This document shows positions 13,682 to 26,010 of a stretch of 64,000 nt of DNA, in pieces. The DNA is taken from positions 1 to 64,000 of the forward strand of contig VZRG01000760.1 in NCBI GenBank assembly GCA_013397435.1. The letters run 5' to 3'. The notes beneath the pieces are model-generated. The model worked only from the letters and a program-made list of their open reading frames with translations. It was not told the DNA's origin and did no database searches. Made by a program: the position numbers and the translations under genes. This DNA comes from Erythrocercus mccallii. Taxonomy: Eukaryota; Chordata; Aves; Passeriformes; Dicruridae. Numbering within the stretch: the first letter of the stretch is position 1; each line of letters starts with the position of its first letter.

Positions 13682-16600
13682 CTTTTCTTGCTTTTAGAAT
13701 AGTTTAAAGGAACAGAAAGATGGGAAGCCATTATCTAATCCCTTTTGCAGTGATCTGACCTCTACAATAAGGATACTGACAATACAAATTTTTCTCAAGG
13801 CATTTTAAGTCTGTAGGCAGAAAACACTCTAGAAATGAATGGATTATTGCTAAGTATTGTTGTTGCTGTTCCTAATGTCAGCCTTTCAGACTAAGCGCTG
13901 CACTTTAAGGCTATGTCAGAGAATAACCACAAACTAGAGAACAAAGAGAAGGGAGATTAAGAGCTCAGACATGTAGAACCTGCTTCTCTCATCAGCTGTG
14001 CCTCAGCCCATGGACCAGTAGTCAGGTTGTATATAAATGGCAAGTTTCCAGGTCTTGAGGGCTTCAACTGATGGTCTGTTCTTTGGAGCCCTGTCTTCCT
14101 TAGGCAGAAAAAACCTGGAAGATAAACAATTAGATGGCTGCACTATAGAGGGCTGTGTGCTCTGATTAGGAGATTTTGCCTGACATAGAGGGATGTCAGT
14201 GCCTGCAGTGGTATCTGCTCCTGTCACTATCGGCATACGGCAGGTGACACTATGGAGGATGAAGCTTGGCTGAGCTGCCTACAGAGTTAAAGGGAGGTGG
14301 CAAGGGAAAGGAGAAAAGAGGAAGACAGGGCTGACAACAGTAACTAACCCTTCAGTGCCTAAAGGAGGAGAAGAGGGGTGGGATGGCTGGATGCAAAGGC
14401 GGTATGTCACAGCTCAGCTATTGCAGCTGAGTCAGTCCTAAGATAAAAATAGCTGTGTATACCCTCTGCCACCACTACCATTGCTTAGAAATCTCTGACA
14501 GTCTGACAATGCAACCAGATCTTTTCTTCCTCTACTTAGCTGAAGGATCACCTCACAGCCACCAGAGTTACATACATAGCTGCTCAAGGAAACCACCATC
14601 TTGTTCCACATCCCCATGGTCACGCTACCCACCACCATTGCTCTCTAAGGAGGGGAGAAAAAGCAGATATACTCTGTGGGTAGCCAGACCTAGACAAAGG
14701 GAAGCACAGCTACTTTAGGAAGCTTTTTTTTAATGGATTCACTTACAGCACACCTAGCACAAAGCAATATATTCTGGTAGTCACCAGTAAACTAGGAAAG
14801 AACTTAGAAAAACCATAAAATATGTTGGAGAATGGCTATGTCCCTTGGGAACTCTCTGCAGTACGTTTGCCATCCAAGCTTGGCTTGGAAAACAGTTTCT
14901 CCCTCCTTTTTATGACATCTTTGGGACTGACAAGGCAGCCCCTATGGAATAGTTCAGCCAGCTGTGCATTGGAGAACTGATACTGTGGGGAACTAGAAAT
15001 GCCCAGTAAAGGTGTGTAGGAAAGACCATTCACTTCCTATAAATGCAATGGGGTGTTTTATTCCAATTTATCCTCTTAAAATCTCAAAGTTTGATGGTAA
15101 ATATTATCAAATAAAATACAATCTCTAGGAAGATATCATCTATTACATTCTATGGGAAACTTTGGTCAAGGAAGGGAGTAGTGGATGAACACTTCATACT
15201 TTAATTTCCACTGAATTATTTTTCCCAGATTACATCACACAGTAAACAACTATTCTAGGAACGAAGCTATGCCTGGATTTCCACTGAAGGAATCTCAAAA
15301 ACAAACAACAAAAATTCAGAAATTCTTTTCACCAAAAAGTAAATTGAAGACATTTTGTTAAAATCCTATTTGTTTTATTATAGTAAGGAATTCCAACAAC
15401 CTTTGGACAGAGACAATCAATTGTTTCATGATGGCCAGGATGAGTTCTGAAGATTCATAAACAGATGTCCCCAGTGCTGAGAAAGGGCAACAGGTGCATT
15501 CTTCAGTCTTGGATGTCTTGTAGAAATGTAATCCTCTGGCAGGGTTTATTCTGTGACTATGCTCTATTTCTGCTTTTCTGAGAGCCTGAAAGTGTAGTTA
15601 CTTAATGGTTGTGTCAAGCTGGTGTGTTTGGAACTCCTTATAAGCTGAGGTTCAACAGTGCAGGCGTTACCAAGATACAGAGCCATGTAAGTGAAAAAAA
15701 ATAAGAGGTAATTGAGCACCCCAATGACAAACATTTCTCTAGGGAGTGAGAGGAGAAAAAAATTATTTGTTTTTTTTCCATTATGGATACTCAGCTATCA
15801 CCCAGGGTCTAGAGGAAAAGCTTAACTGTTTGTAACTACACCTTGTGAAAAATTTAAGCAGAATGTGTGCTCAGCCTGCAACACTAAAATACCTGCACCA
15901 CCTGTGGACCTTCTGATGTTTTCATATTCGGGTTTTGATTTTTGTCTATCAGGTCATGTAATTTTCTGCACTGTATTTAACTCAGAGGATCCTCATTATT
16001 GTAAGTGTTCAAATCTCTTGTTAACAGTACTTGTAAGGTATTTTGACTCTTCAAAATGCTGCACAAACATTAATTAGTCCACTTTTTGATAAGTTAGTTG
16101 TGTCCTAAAGGGCTAGAAAATAACTACAGACATTAAAAATATTTTACTCCTTTATTCCTTTTTTTTACTATTGTATTGTAAAGCACCAAAGATGCTTTGA
16201 TAGTGTGCTGTAAGGCACTAAGACAATAGTAAGAATGCCCATATCACCATGACAAAATAGTTGCTACTGCTTTTCTATGTCCTTTAACGATCTTGTTTAG
16301 AGTAAGAGGTAAAAGGGGTAAGAGGGAATAGCACAAAAAAAGTTGGCATTCTTCAGCAAAATACAAATCCTTACTGTCTGAACTAAAACTTTGGGAGCTA
16401 TGTTTGCATAAAGGAGAATTTCCTAGAACACCATTTGTGTTCGTGGGCAGAAGGTTGCTCTGTTAGCTGTACCTCATTCTCACCAGTTATAAACATGGTA
16501 TTAAAAGGAAACAATTGAGATACCTCAAATTATTTTAAGTGGAGAAACAGGGAGGTTTAAAATGCTCAGCTATTTTACTTTTTATATAAAATGTTATTTG

Positions 16601-17443
16601 AAAGCAATGTAGCAAATGATCAAAATAAACAAAAGAAAATCCTGTTAGTATCTATGAAACACTAGTTCTTCCTTTGATTCCAGTGAGTTTTAGTTTAGAA
16701 CCCAAATATTACTAAAAGCTATCAATCACCATCAATACACCATCTTTCTTTTCAGTATCTGGTCCCTGACAACTTTGTTAAACCCAGGAAACAAGGAGAC
16801 ATTAGGGTGTGGCTGGACATTCAAAACCTTTTTGTTGTTGATTTTAGTACAAGCAAAAATCAGAAAGCTGGAAATAATTGATCATCCGTCTCTCTCTGTC
16901 TCTCTCTACCCACGTGAAAATTTTACCCTGTGTCACTTGTTGACATGAACAGTTTATTAGCATTCAGAGAAGGTGAGGGTGTGGAAACATCTAGCAGAGA
17001 GCAAAGGATCTAAAAACACGTTTGTTCATTAAAATGTTTTCACGTATCAGTGACAGATCTATTCCCTCTAACATCATCTCTCCCGAAATGTTTTGATTAT
17101 TCATATCTGGAGGTTTCTGCCATCTCAGTTTTACAGAATGTCAAATCAATATTTAGATTTCCTGAGCAGAAATTTATGGCTAGACAATTTAGGTAAGCAC
17201 TAGAAACTCTTTTAAGTTTTTAAGAAACTTAATCACTTTCTTGCAAAAAATAATTGGTAAAAAGTGATTTGTTAATGGCTCTGTTGGAGCAGAGGTTGGT
17301 TACTCATTAACAAGGCAAAGCCACTGAAAATCTGCCTTTTTACTTTACAGGGTTTGTAAATATAAAGTCTTTCCACTATTTGTTAATTAAAAAAATAAAA
17401 TTTATTCTGTTAGTTCTACTTTATTACATCCCTATTCTCTAAG
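13682..17443. other. unique noncoding sequence
   Basis: No gene is supported; the longest frame is 87 codons (14,455-14,718, plus strand) and looks random. A short structured element at 16,165-16,232 is listed separately. Confidence 0.55.
16165..16232. repeat. nested inverted repeat, predicted three-way junction
   Basis: An outer 10-bp perfect stem (TTACTATTGT at 16,165-16,174 with ACAATAGTAA at 16,223-16,232) encloses two hairpins. One is AAAGCA/TGCTTT (16,180-16,185 with 16,193-16,198, 7-nt loop). The other is TAGTG/CACTA (16,201-16,205 with 16,216-16,220). Together they give a cloverleaf-like fold of 68 nt. There are no tRNA A-box or B-box matches and no CCA context, so it is not a tRNA. 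It may be a foldback element remnant or chance. Confidence 0.55.
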
Positions 17444-17449
17444 GTTCTA

Positions 17450-17770
17450 TGTTGTATTCCTCTGGGGAATGGTCAATCCCCAGAGAACCCCCTGAAGTAA
17501 CCCCATGTTAGTTTAACCCTTCCTTCCTTTCCTGACCTCATTGGCTGAGGTCCAACTATCTTCTCCTTAGCAGAAGTCTAGATAAGACTCTCGCTCTTCC
17601 TCATTGCCCTCTTTCCCCCTGGAAACCTTTGAGAATAAACGTCTTGGACTACATCTGGGGGTTAGAGCCCCTTCTGGAATCTTTTGCCTTGTCTCTGAAA
17701 TATTCCTCCAAAGCCCTCTAAGATCTGAGCTAGCCTAGGAACTCCGGGGGGCTGCGGGGGCAGCATTTCA
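17450..17770 (+). mobile_element. solo LTR of an endogenous retrovirus (321 bp)
   Basis: The element begins TGTTGTATTCC and ends CAGCATTTCA. It is flanked by GTTCTA (17,444-17,449) and GTTCTT (17,771-17,776), a 6-bp target duplication with one mismatch. Six-bp duplications are typical of class II (alpha/beta-like, ERVK) avian retroviruses (family knowledge). An AATAAA polyadenylation signal at 17,634-17,639 sets the plus orientation, and a pyrimidine-rich tract precedes it. No clear TATA box is seen. Just inside the 5' edge lies a perfect 9-bp inverted repeat, CTCTGGGGA/TCCCCAGAG (17,460-17,485). There is no internal retroviral sequence on either side, which is consistent with LTR-LTR recombination. 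The exact family is not identified. Confidence 0.8.
17634..17639 (+). promoter_or_regulatory. LTR polyadenylation signal
   Basis: A canonical AATAAA lies inside the solo LTR, followed by a mixed T/G-containing stretch, as expected for retroviral 3' end formation. Whether it is used is unknown. Confidence 0.6.
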
Positions 17771-17776
17771 GTTCTT

Positions 17777-20729
17777 TGTTTCAATGATCATGCTGATAGC
17801 CATGTCAAAGTTTAAGTTCCTATTTCAGGCATTGAGAAGTCTAACATTTATATCTAAAACCTGTCATTGCAGGCTTCGTTTATACTAAAAGAAAAACAGG
17901 CAACTCTAGGTAGTGATTCACCTAATCCTAAAATAGGCCAGATAAAATCCTCTGGAATCACCCATTTCTCTTCTAGGGTGACTGGTTTGGACTTTGACAC
18001 TGAGTTAGCAGACTTCTAAAATTAAGTCCAATGGGTCTTATCCCTGGGAGCTCATCTGCAAAATGGATCAGCTTGAGAAGTGCTATTAAGCAGAATGGTC
18101 CACCAAGAAAGACCGAGGTCAATGTGCTACTCATAAACTCCTATTAATAAAAAGTAAGGCTTTTGGAACTCATTAAATGGATAAAAAATATTCAGAGGTA
18201 TTGTCACTGCATTTTTGAAAGGTCTAAGTGCAGTGTTTAGGGTTGGGGGTGCAATTCAAAACTTCACAAACCTTGCCACTGCAAAACATCTTAAGAATTG
18301 GCAAAAAAAAGAAGCACTGTATTTGGATTATTATATCTGTGGCACTCAGCAAACCATGGGTCTCTCCATCCTGGAGGTGACAGGAAAGTGAGCATGCATT
18401 ATATGTATCAACTTTCTGCTACACTGACTTTTTTTCTTTTGGAATAAATACCTCTCAATATTTGTCTCCGTCTGTGAGTTTGTAAGGAAAGGAAAATCTT
18501 AAGAAACCTGGCCAGAAATTAAAGGAGCAGCATCTGTTAAACACTACAGCTTCAGTGAAGCTTCAATGATGTGGGAGTTACAGACCAGACTGCAGCCTGA
18601 GGTGGCAATCCTGAGCTTCCCTAGTTGAACATTAGGCAGAATTAAAATGAACAAAGGTAATCTTAGCTGTTATAACTATGATTTTGGTGGACTATGGTTA
18701 ACACTAAGCAAACTTGAGCCCCATTTTCAAAGCATTCCCCAGTGGCCACAGTGGGGGCCTTTTGATGAACCAGAGTGAGATTCAGATGTACTCCTGCATC
18801 TTCCAGAGCTGAGAATTTAGCCTGTGCTCCAGTCAGACTGAGGAGGCAGCATCTGTGCCCTGCATCCTTCTCTTGCTCTCATTTGTACACATCTTTCCAT
18901 TGTCCACAGCACCTCCATTGCTGTGCAATACTGAACTTTACAGTCATCATACTGATCCTCCCACATCCTAGTCCTCCCTGCAGGCCTGTTCAGAGTCTGA
19001 AGACCATGAGAATGCTGTGTCTACTGTCAGAAGGCTACAGTAATGAATGGCATCCTTGTCAACACGTGCTTCCATCACACAAGCTAGTAAGGGAAGCAGA
19101 ATCTGAATCTGGGGATGTTAAGAAAGAATGAGAGATTTGTTGGTCCTTTTTTGTTTTTAACTATACTTGAGCCATGAAAAGACTTGGACTCTTCACGTAG
19201 CTTAATTTTATTCTCTGCCTAGCTAAGGTTGAAGAAGAATGGTATGATTTCTGCTCTGTATCCTCTTCCTCTGAACTTCCTTCCCACTTAATTGGCTTTC
19301 TGACAAACAAAAAAAAGAGAACAAAAGGTAAATAGGAATTCTTAAATGTGATCTGTTGCAACTTGCTAATTAGAATGCATAAGCCTTTGCATCAGACCCT
19401 CCACTGACATATATACTGAAATGCTCAAAAATCAAGGAAATAAAATTCCCACCTTACCACAACATTAGGTAGAGAGCAGAACTAATAACTACCAGCTGCT
19501 TTTGGTGAAACAATGTCTAAGTATGCCAGTTAAAGACCAGATTTGATTCATAACACTGCCCATAAAATATTTATGCAACAGAAGCACCTGGGCAGCCCCT
19601 TGGAACAAACCAATGGCAGATCTACTCCAGGAAGAGTGGAGGGAGACCTGTTATCTTGCAAGCATGAGGTATCAATGCAACACAAGAACAGCTAGTACTA
19701 GGTGCAGGCCATCTATGTTTACATTAGTAATTGGTGTATTAAGTGAATCACACTTATGCACTTAGGTTGCACTTATGCAACAAAGGTTGCATAAATAAAG
19801 CAATGCTCCTCTGCGCTTTGAAGTTTCCACAAGGTTCTTAAGGCTTGTACTAAAGATTTATTGATCCTGATCTCCAGGAAGATCTCAGTGAGCTCTTCCT
19901 CTGATCCTTTTTGTTCTTCTCCACTTTTCTTTCAGGGATTGAAGGACTCATGGGATAACGTACTCGGGATACTAAAGGGCCAAATGATGGGTCTCCATTG
20001 AGTTACTCTGCAGATGTGCAAGTAGCTTAGGACAAATAGTGAAAAGGCCATTCTATCCTTTACATACTTCCACTTTTCATTGGCTACCTCTGAACAGGTT
20101 GCATCATTGACCAGTAGAAGGAAATGCTTAAAATATAAATGCTTATATCAACAAATACATTCCCAGTTAGAGACAAAAACGCTTACCTTTCCCCTGCATT
20201 CCTTTTTGTTCCACTCTGATTGCTTGTGCATTTGACACTTCAATAAAAATACAGATGCTTAATAATTTAAAATTGGTGTATGTCACTCACACTTTTGACA
20301 TTTATGTTTCCCAGTTCATGCTGTATACATTATTCTGAACAAGAACACTTACACAGATTAAACCATTTGACTGCCAGAAATGGAATTACTCCACAGCACT
20401 GGCCTAAGATGCTGAATTTAAGTATTAATTAATTCAGTTTGACCCTCCTTTTGGTACATATCTGCTCTAACACAGCTTCCTCTAGTTAAGAATTTTCTTT
20501 TGTCACACAAAAGCAGGTAAAGTTATTAATAGTGATGTGTTTTATTGGTCTTAGAACACTGAGAGCCAGACATGGTAAAAGAAAAAGGGGGTTTTATCTC
20601 GGTATTATAATAAGGATTGAGAAGGAAATCTTGTGATTTGAATTAGGATCAACTGGGCAAGCTCCGGTACATATCCCTGATTTTCATGTCATCACACTGG
20701 CCTCTCTTGTTTTCATGTCTCATCAGGTT
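17777..20729. other. unique noncoding sequence with a possible old LTR
   Basis: No gene is supported. The longest frame (18,775-19,131, 118 codons) shows no domain. Around 19,590-19,840 a CCAAT-like motif (AACCAATGG), a GCATAAATAAAG motif combining TATA-like and polyadenylation-like sequence, and the ending TTTCCACA give a weak LTR appearance, but I find no target duplication. A hairpin in that segment is listed separately. Confidence 0.5.
19773..19794. repeat. 9-bp perfect inverted repeat
   Basis: TTATGCAAC and GTTGCATAA are exact reverse complements separated by AAAG. A related CACTTATGCA word occurs twice just upstream (from about 19,751 and 19,770), so the neighbourhood is a small cluster of related words. 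The hairpin overlaps the possible LTR polyadenylation motif. Confidence 0.65.
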
Positions 20730-21880
20730 CACGGTTGGTCTCTTTTATAAATTTCATTTCTTCTGTGTCTCTTCTGGATTTTATTTCCCATCATTCCAAC
20801 ATTTACCAGATTTCAATAGGAATAATTTTAGATCAATTCCATTTCTGAGTATAAAGATTTTAATGTTCATCTTGAACAAACATTCAGGAAAGAAAATATG
20901 GTCAAATAAAAATGAAATTTAAAACCCAGAAAATTTGAAATGGAGGGACTACCACCAAATGTACAGAGATGAAATTAAGTACAGTGGAAAGCAGCAAAAC
21001 ATGCCAAAATTACTCCAATTGAAATCCTGAAATCAGGGAAGACATAAATAAAGAGACAGGAGAAGAAACTACAGAAATGAAATCTTACAAGAAAGAAAGG
21101 AAAAATTTCAAAACAAATTGAAAACAAAATAATGAATGAAACGACAAGAACTGCAGAGAAATGGACCAAAGCTTACCCAATTAATCCTCATTGAAACTGC
21201 AAGATTTCATTCCCATGCAAAGGGACAGAGATGAAATGAGGGGCAGTGCAAAGGACCAAAACTTGCCCAAATTCCTCCAGTTGACATCCTGAAATCAGGG
21301 AAGACATGCAAATAAAGAGACAGGAGAAGAATGTTAAGGAATTAAATCTTTTAAAAAAGGAAGGAAAAATTCCAAAACAAAGTGCTAACCATAAAAAGTG
21401 AATGGGATGACAAGAAGTGCAGGGAAATGGACCAAAGCTTACCCAATTATTCCTCACTGAAATTGCAAGATTTCCTTTCTTTCCTTCCTGAAATCCTTCC
21501 TTTCAGGAGAGGGGACGAAATCTTGCAACTTCAATGAACAAAGTCAAACAAATGCTCTGGAAAGGAGATATGATCCAAAACAATGCAAGAGAAAAAACCA
21601 AGAAAATTTGGAAATGGAGTGATTCCATGCATGGAGATGAAATGAGGGGCAGTGCAAAGGACCAAAACTTTTTAAAACTATTCCATCTGAAATCCTAAAA
21701 TTTGGGAAGAATGGGAAACAAAAACATAGAAGATTTGAAATTAAGCTAAAAAAAAAAAATAAATTAAGCTCATTGGATTTGAAAAGAAGAAAAGTGAATG
21801 GGATAACAAGAAGTGCAGGAATATGGACCGAAGCTTGCCCAATTAATACTCAGTGAAATTGCAAGATTTCATCCCCTTTT
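20730..21880. repeat. composite repeat: ~265-bp units in direct and inverted orientation
   Basis: Three diverged direct copies are visible. The landmark ATGGACC(A/G)AAGCTT recurs at 21,161, 21,427 and 21,823. A second landmark, AAGGACCAAAACTT, is at 21,251 and 21,657, with a diverged form near 20,991. ATCAGGGAAGACAT is at about 21,031 and 21,294. Spacing is about 260-266 bp between copies 1 and 2 and about 400 bp between copies 2 and 3, where extra sequence is present. The two landmarks resemble each other, so the unit itself looks like an old dimer. Upstream, GATTTCAATAGGAATAATTTT (20,811 on) matches the reverse complement of copy-1 sequence near 21,010. At 21,470-21,540, GCAAGATTTC and GAAATCTTGC face each other, so inverted segments are mixed in. 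Frames on both strands are short and not gene-like. I do not recognise the family. Confidence 0.75.
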
Positions 21881-24800
21881 CTTTATTAAATCCCTGATTT
21901 AATATTCCTTATCCCTTAACTGTGTTTGGCTCTCAATTTTCTAAAACTAAGAAAAGGTATCAATATGACATAATTTAGTGTTGGGCACCAGGTTGTCTCT
22001 GTAATCAATTAAAGCCTTTTTTTCCTCCAAAAGGCAAGTCAAAGCAGGAACCAGCTGTCTTAAGAAGCAGACAGATTTTTCAAAATGCTAATGTGGGTTC
22101 TCTGCAGTTCCCATGCATAATATGTGACTTCCAGACCCCTTAAGATCAGAGGGACAAGGCGGGCTGGGAGGCCCAGTTAGTAGCCTGCCCACTTAATTTC
22201 TTTATACCAGTATTTCCCTTTCTTAGGGATAAAGTGCTGAAAAGGCAGCAAAGAACCACAAAGCGATACAAATAATATATTTTTTATATATCATAAAGGC
22301 ATAAAAGAATAAGTGTACTCAAAATCTCCCACAGCATGCATCACTGCTTTGCTATACTTGGCAGCTGGATGTCTTGAGAAATACACACCAAGAGTGTAAT
22401 GCAGAGAGTATCTCCTTCCAAATATTCACATCTACTCTTATGACATTTTAGGTTATGCTCTTTTCCATTCCAGTTAAAAATACAACTAAATGCTTCACTT
22501 CTAACAGAGTCAATCCTAGAAGAAAAAGGAAGACTTCATACAGTAAATGAAAGGCATTTGCATTATGGGATTGTTTAATTCATATCAGATTGTCATTGCA
22601 GAGATGGCCATGGCATCCAGAGTGCTCCAGTAAAAGTGCTCCACTTCCACTTCAGAAGGCTTCAAGCATCAGCACCTTGTTATCTAGAAGTCTTTCATAC
22701 CTTTTCTATGTAGCCTGCCATGGGCAGCTCCACACAGCTCTGGCTCTTTCCCTCCTTCCTGCCCCTAGCCCAGCCATCTAACCCTGCCTGTCCCTCGTAC
22801 AACGTCTTACCCTTTCTGTCCCTCACATGACCTTCTGTCCCTCCCTGCTCACAGCACGGCCAGCAGACTCCAACTAACTCCCTCCCAGCTAACTCACTCT
22901 TTATCACACCCACAGCTGTGAGAGCTGCGGTATTACCCATTGGTAATTAACACAGCTGCAATATGTTGGAGTTGAGATTGCCTTTAGTACTATCTCTATC
23001 TGTCTTCCCACATCAGATGGCTTTACTTAAAACATTATAATAAAAATAGCTCACATAAACACTTGTGAGGTGTTATTCACTTATTTGATATGTAATAGAA
23101 TGACTAAGAGTATAATTTTTTATCACTTATCTTTAATGGTTGTAAATCTAGTTTGGATACAGCCACATAAATATTCTCTCTGTTCAGACACTGAAGACAG
23201 ACCAGTGCCTTTAAACAACGTTTCATCTCATCCTAGAATAGCAGTGTAGGACAGCTGGGTGGCCCTCGGTGTGACTGTCTCTCCCCACTGATCATAAAGA
23301 GTATGGATGACACGCTGAGAGGGGAATAATTCATATTTTGGTAGTGTAAGCCAGGTGATATGAACCCCATTCTGTGGTGGAGGAGGAAACTGGACTGGAT
23401 TGTCTCATGCTGGGAACCATGTGGACATTTAGTTTCATTACTTATCAGCTATAAGCTTAGCCTTCTTTATAGAGTATTATACCTTTGTTGGTACATACAG
23501 AATTATTTTAAAAGAGACAGGCAGACAGATAGACAGACAGTCAAGGAAGACTTACTTTCCCTTCATCAAGTGAACTCAGGCAGCAATGGAGTATCACTGA
23601 TACCTGAGTTTCCATTCAGAACTTTAGTGTTGTCTATTACAAACTCCTGACAGCACCTCTAATAGGAAAAAAATTCTCTGCTGCATTATTTTGTATCAGA
23701 TGGCCTGACTATATATTCCATAACTTTCCCCATAGAAAGCTGCATTTCTGTGCTCCAGGCAAACCACAAATTTCCTCCAGATATTCTGACACATTGAAAA
23801 TAGAAACCAACAGTTTAATATGAAGAATCTCACTCTTGCACATAAACAATCTTCTATATTACATATATTCATCCTATAATAAGGCATCTATCTCTGTTTT
23901 ACATACATTTTTTAAAACAAAATCTGCCAGTGTAATACAAGGTTTTTCTATGTAACTGTCACATTTATGTAAACTGTATTACAGACCGTACACTGCCTCC
24001 ATTTCACTTACTCTTATCTTCCACTAAAACCTGTGTAAGTTTACCTTGGAGGCTCTTCAAGACTTCAGCTTTTACTATTCTTATTGTGTTATTGGTTTTG
24101 GTTTTTATAGGGCTCAAAGCAAAGTGGTTTTGTGATAGAACAATATAGTTAATACACCTAATAGGCATATCATCATTCCAGAATATCTGTCCAGTCAAAT
24201 GGGGAAAACCACACAGCTTGCCTGCATGATGTAGCTACACAGACACATTCTTTCTAATACAGTGGGAGAGACACAAAGGACCAGTATTTGAATAGTGGTA
24301 TACACCCTCATTCACATGTTTTTATGTTTAATGCTGTACGGAAATCATTTTAGTGTTTGCTACCAGTTTTCTCCAACCTGGAGAAAATTACTTCAAGTGA
24401 ATGCAGTCTATTTTACTTCCAACATTCTTACAGGAAATTCTTGCAAATAAATACTGTATTACTGGGTAATACTAAAAATGCAGTGACAGGAGCCTTTTTA
24501 ATGAATGTTATGCTCTAGGTAGTGACAACACCTCAGGGTTTGGAATAAAGCAGTTGCAGCTGGATGACAGCTTGGGAAAAGGTCTTTTTGCAGAGTGTCA
24601 CATAATGCAGTTGGCATAATACTTGTCAATGATAGTGAATGTAAGTACAGCAGCACCGCTTCTTCCAGCTGGATCACAAGTCCCTTGATCTGCAGCTCAA
24701 AAGTGATCTATGCTCTAAAGTATTTTTCATGTCAAATGAGGCAGAAGTATTCAAAGATGGCCAAAATATACAATGGCTGTGTTTAGAAATATTTACACAA

Positions 24801-25419
24801 CGTATCTTAGGTCATCTCAACCAATACTTGTCAGTAGAGTGACTTGTTAACATTTAATTCATTCTAAGCTTTTGGGAAAAAGTATCTAAGCTTCCTACAG
24901 ACTTGTTTAAAAGGAAAAGTAAAACATCTTGGAGAAATGCAGCTTCTGTTCACTTTCCAACTGATAGCACAATGTGTGTCTACTACGATCAAAATCACTC
25001 TGATGATCCAAATTCTCAAAATCTTCTGAAGACCCCACAGCAGTCCTATTGCACTATAGAAACAAATGTGTAAGAACGAGCCAGGCACCTCCAATCAACA
25101 CACCCTGGCTGGGCTCAGAAGTTGCAGTCAGCTGATAAATATCACCTTCCCCATACACAGGGAGTCTGTCCTCCTCAGGTGGGCTCAAAAAATTTAGCCC
25201 TATGCAAATAGCCAGGTTGGTGGAGGTCATCCTGCTGAGGCCATGTTTCTGCTGAAGTTTAGCAGCAAGGAAACCAAGAGCCTCAGCAGGTGTGCTGATC
25301 CAGAGCTCCTTCTCTTGGGAGCTGCAGAAAGAGGAAAAACAGCCTGAGTGCCCACTGCTCCCCAGCCTGCAGGCAGAGGTGGGCCTTCTTTCATATTACA
25401 CCAAACATTTGAAACTCAA
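21881..25419. other. unique noncoding sequence
   Basis: No gene is supported. A pyrimidine-rich, CCCT/TCCC-dense patch lies at about 22,735-22,870. A short GACA/GATA-type microsatellite is listed separately at 23,513-23,540. The rest shows nothing I can name. Confidence 0.55.
23513..23540. repeat. short (CAGA/TAGA)n microsatellite
   Basis: AGAGACAGGCAGACAGATAG and the following AC/AG-rich bases form about seven imperfect tetranucleotide units. Too short and interrupted to be strongly polymorphic. Confidence 0.8.
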
Positions 25420-26010
25420 CCTCTTTGTTATCACTGTGGCCAAGACAGCCTTCTACTATCACATCTTTCATGAATCTTTCTTTATTGACCAATAGCAAGT
25501 CTAGGAAGGAACTTTTCCTACCTCACTGAATATCTGTGTAAAGAAATTGTCAAGAAACTTAAGGAATTTCCCAGCCTTAGTCATCCCAACAGTGGCAGTA
25601 TGTTATTCCCAGCTGATGTGTGGGAAATTGAAGTTTCCCATAAGGAAAAAGGTTACCAATCCAGAGATTTCTCTTAATTGCCTGTTGAATAACTCATCAG
25701 TGCAATCATCCTGGCTGCCTAATTAAGAGCAGACACCCACAATGACATCTTCTTTATTTATAACACACAGGTACCTTAATGCCATTTAAGATGCCATAAT
25801 GAAGCTGGCACCTAAAGCCCAGCAGATATGACCTATGGACAGTCTTGTTATGATGGGGCATCTGGAAATTCTTACCAACAGGCTCTCCACCATATCAACA
25901 TTACCTGTAAGGGCTGTAAAGCTGAACCTCTCCCACATATTTGGTGCAACTTTTGCATCTTGCCTGCTCTACCCATGCCTACTGAACAGCCTGTTCTGCC
26001 CTCCTGAACA
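25420..26010 (-). mobile_element. decayed CR1 LINE, ORF2 endonuclease-region fragment
   Basis: Read on the plus strand, this matches the reverse complement of the endonuclease half of CR1 ORF2 in several blocks. TTTATTGACCAATAGCAAGT corresponds to the avian CR1 segment about a 'remaining' motif. Then come the CACTGAATATCTGTG block, the TGAAGTTTCCCATAAGG block, and a CATCATCCTGGCTGCC-like block at about 25,705. Many substitutions and small indels break every frame, so there is no functional protein. No 3' tail is joined to it. Boundaries are approximate; similarity fades below 25,420 and above 26,010. A ~106-bp piece within it recurs at 26,621. Confidence 0.7.
25763..25868. repeat. local duplication, copy 1
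   Basis: From ACACACAGG onward this ~106-bp segment is nearly identical to 26,621-26,735, sharing CTTAATGCCATTTAAGATGC and CTAAAGCCCAGCAGATATGA exactly. It lies within the decayed CR1 ORF2 fragment and reads through it without a visible edge, which suggests this is the source copy. Relative to copy 2 it lacks a 7-bp ACAGGAC-like block. Confidence 0.9.
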
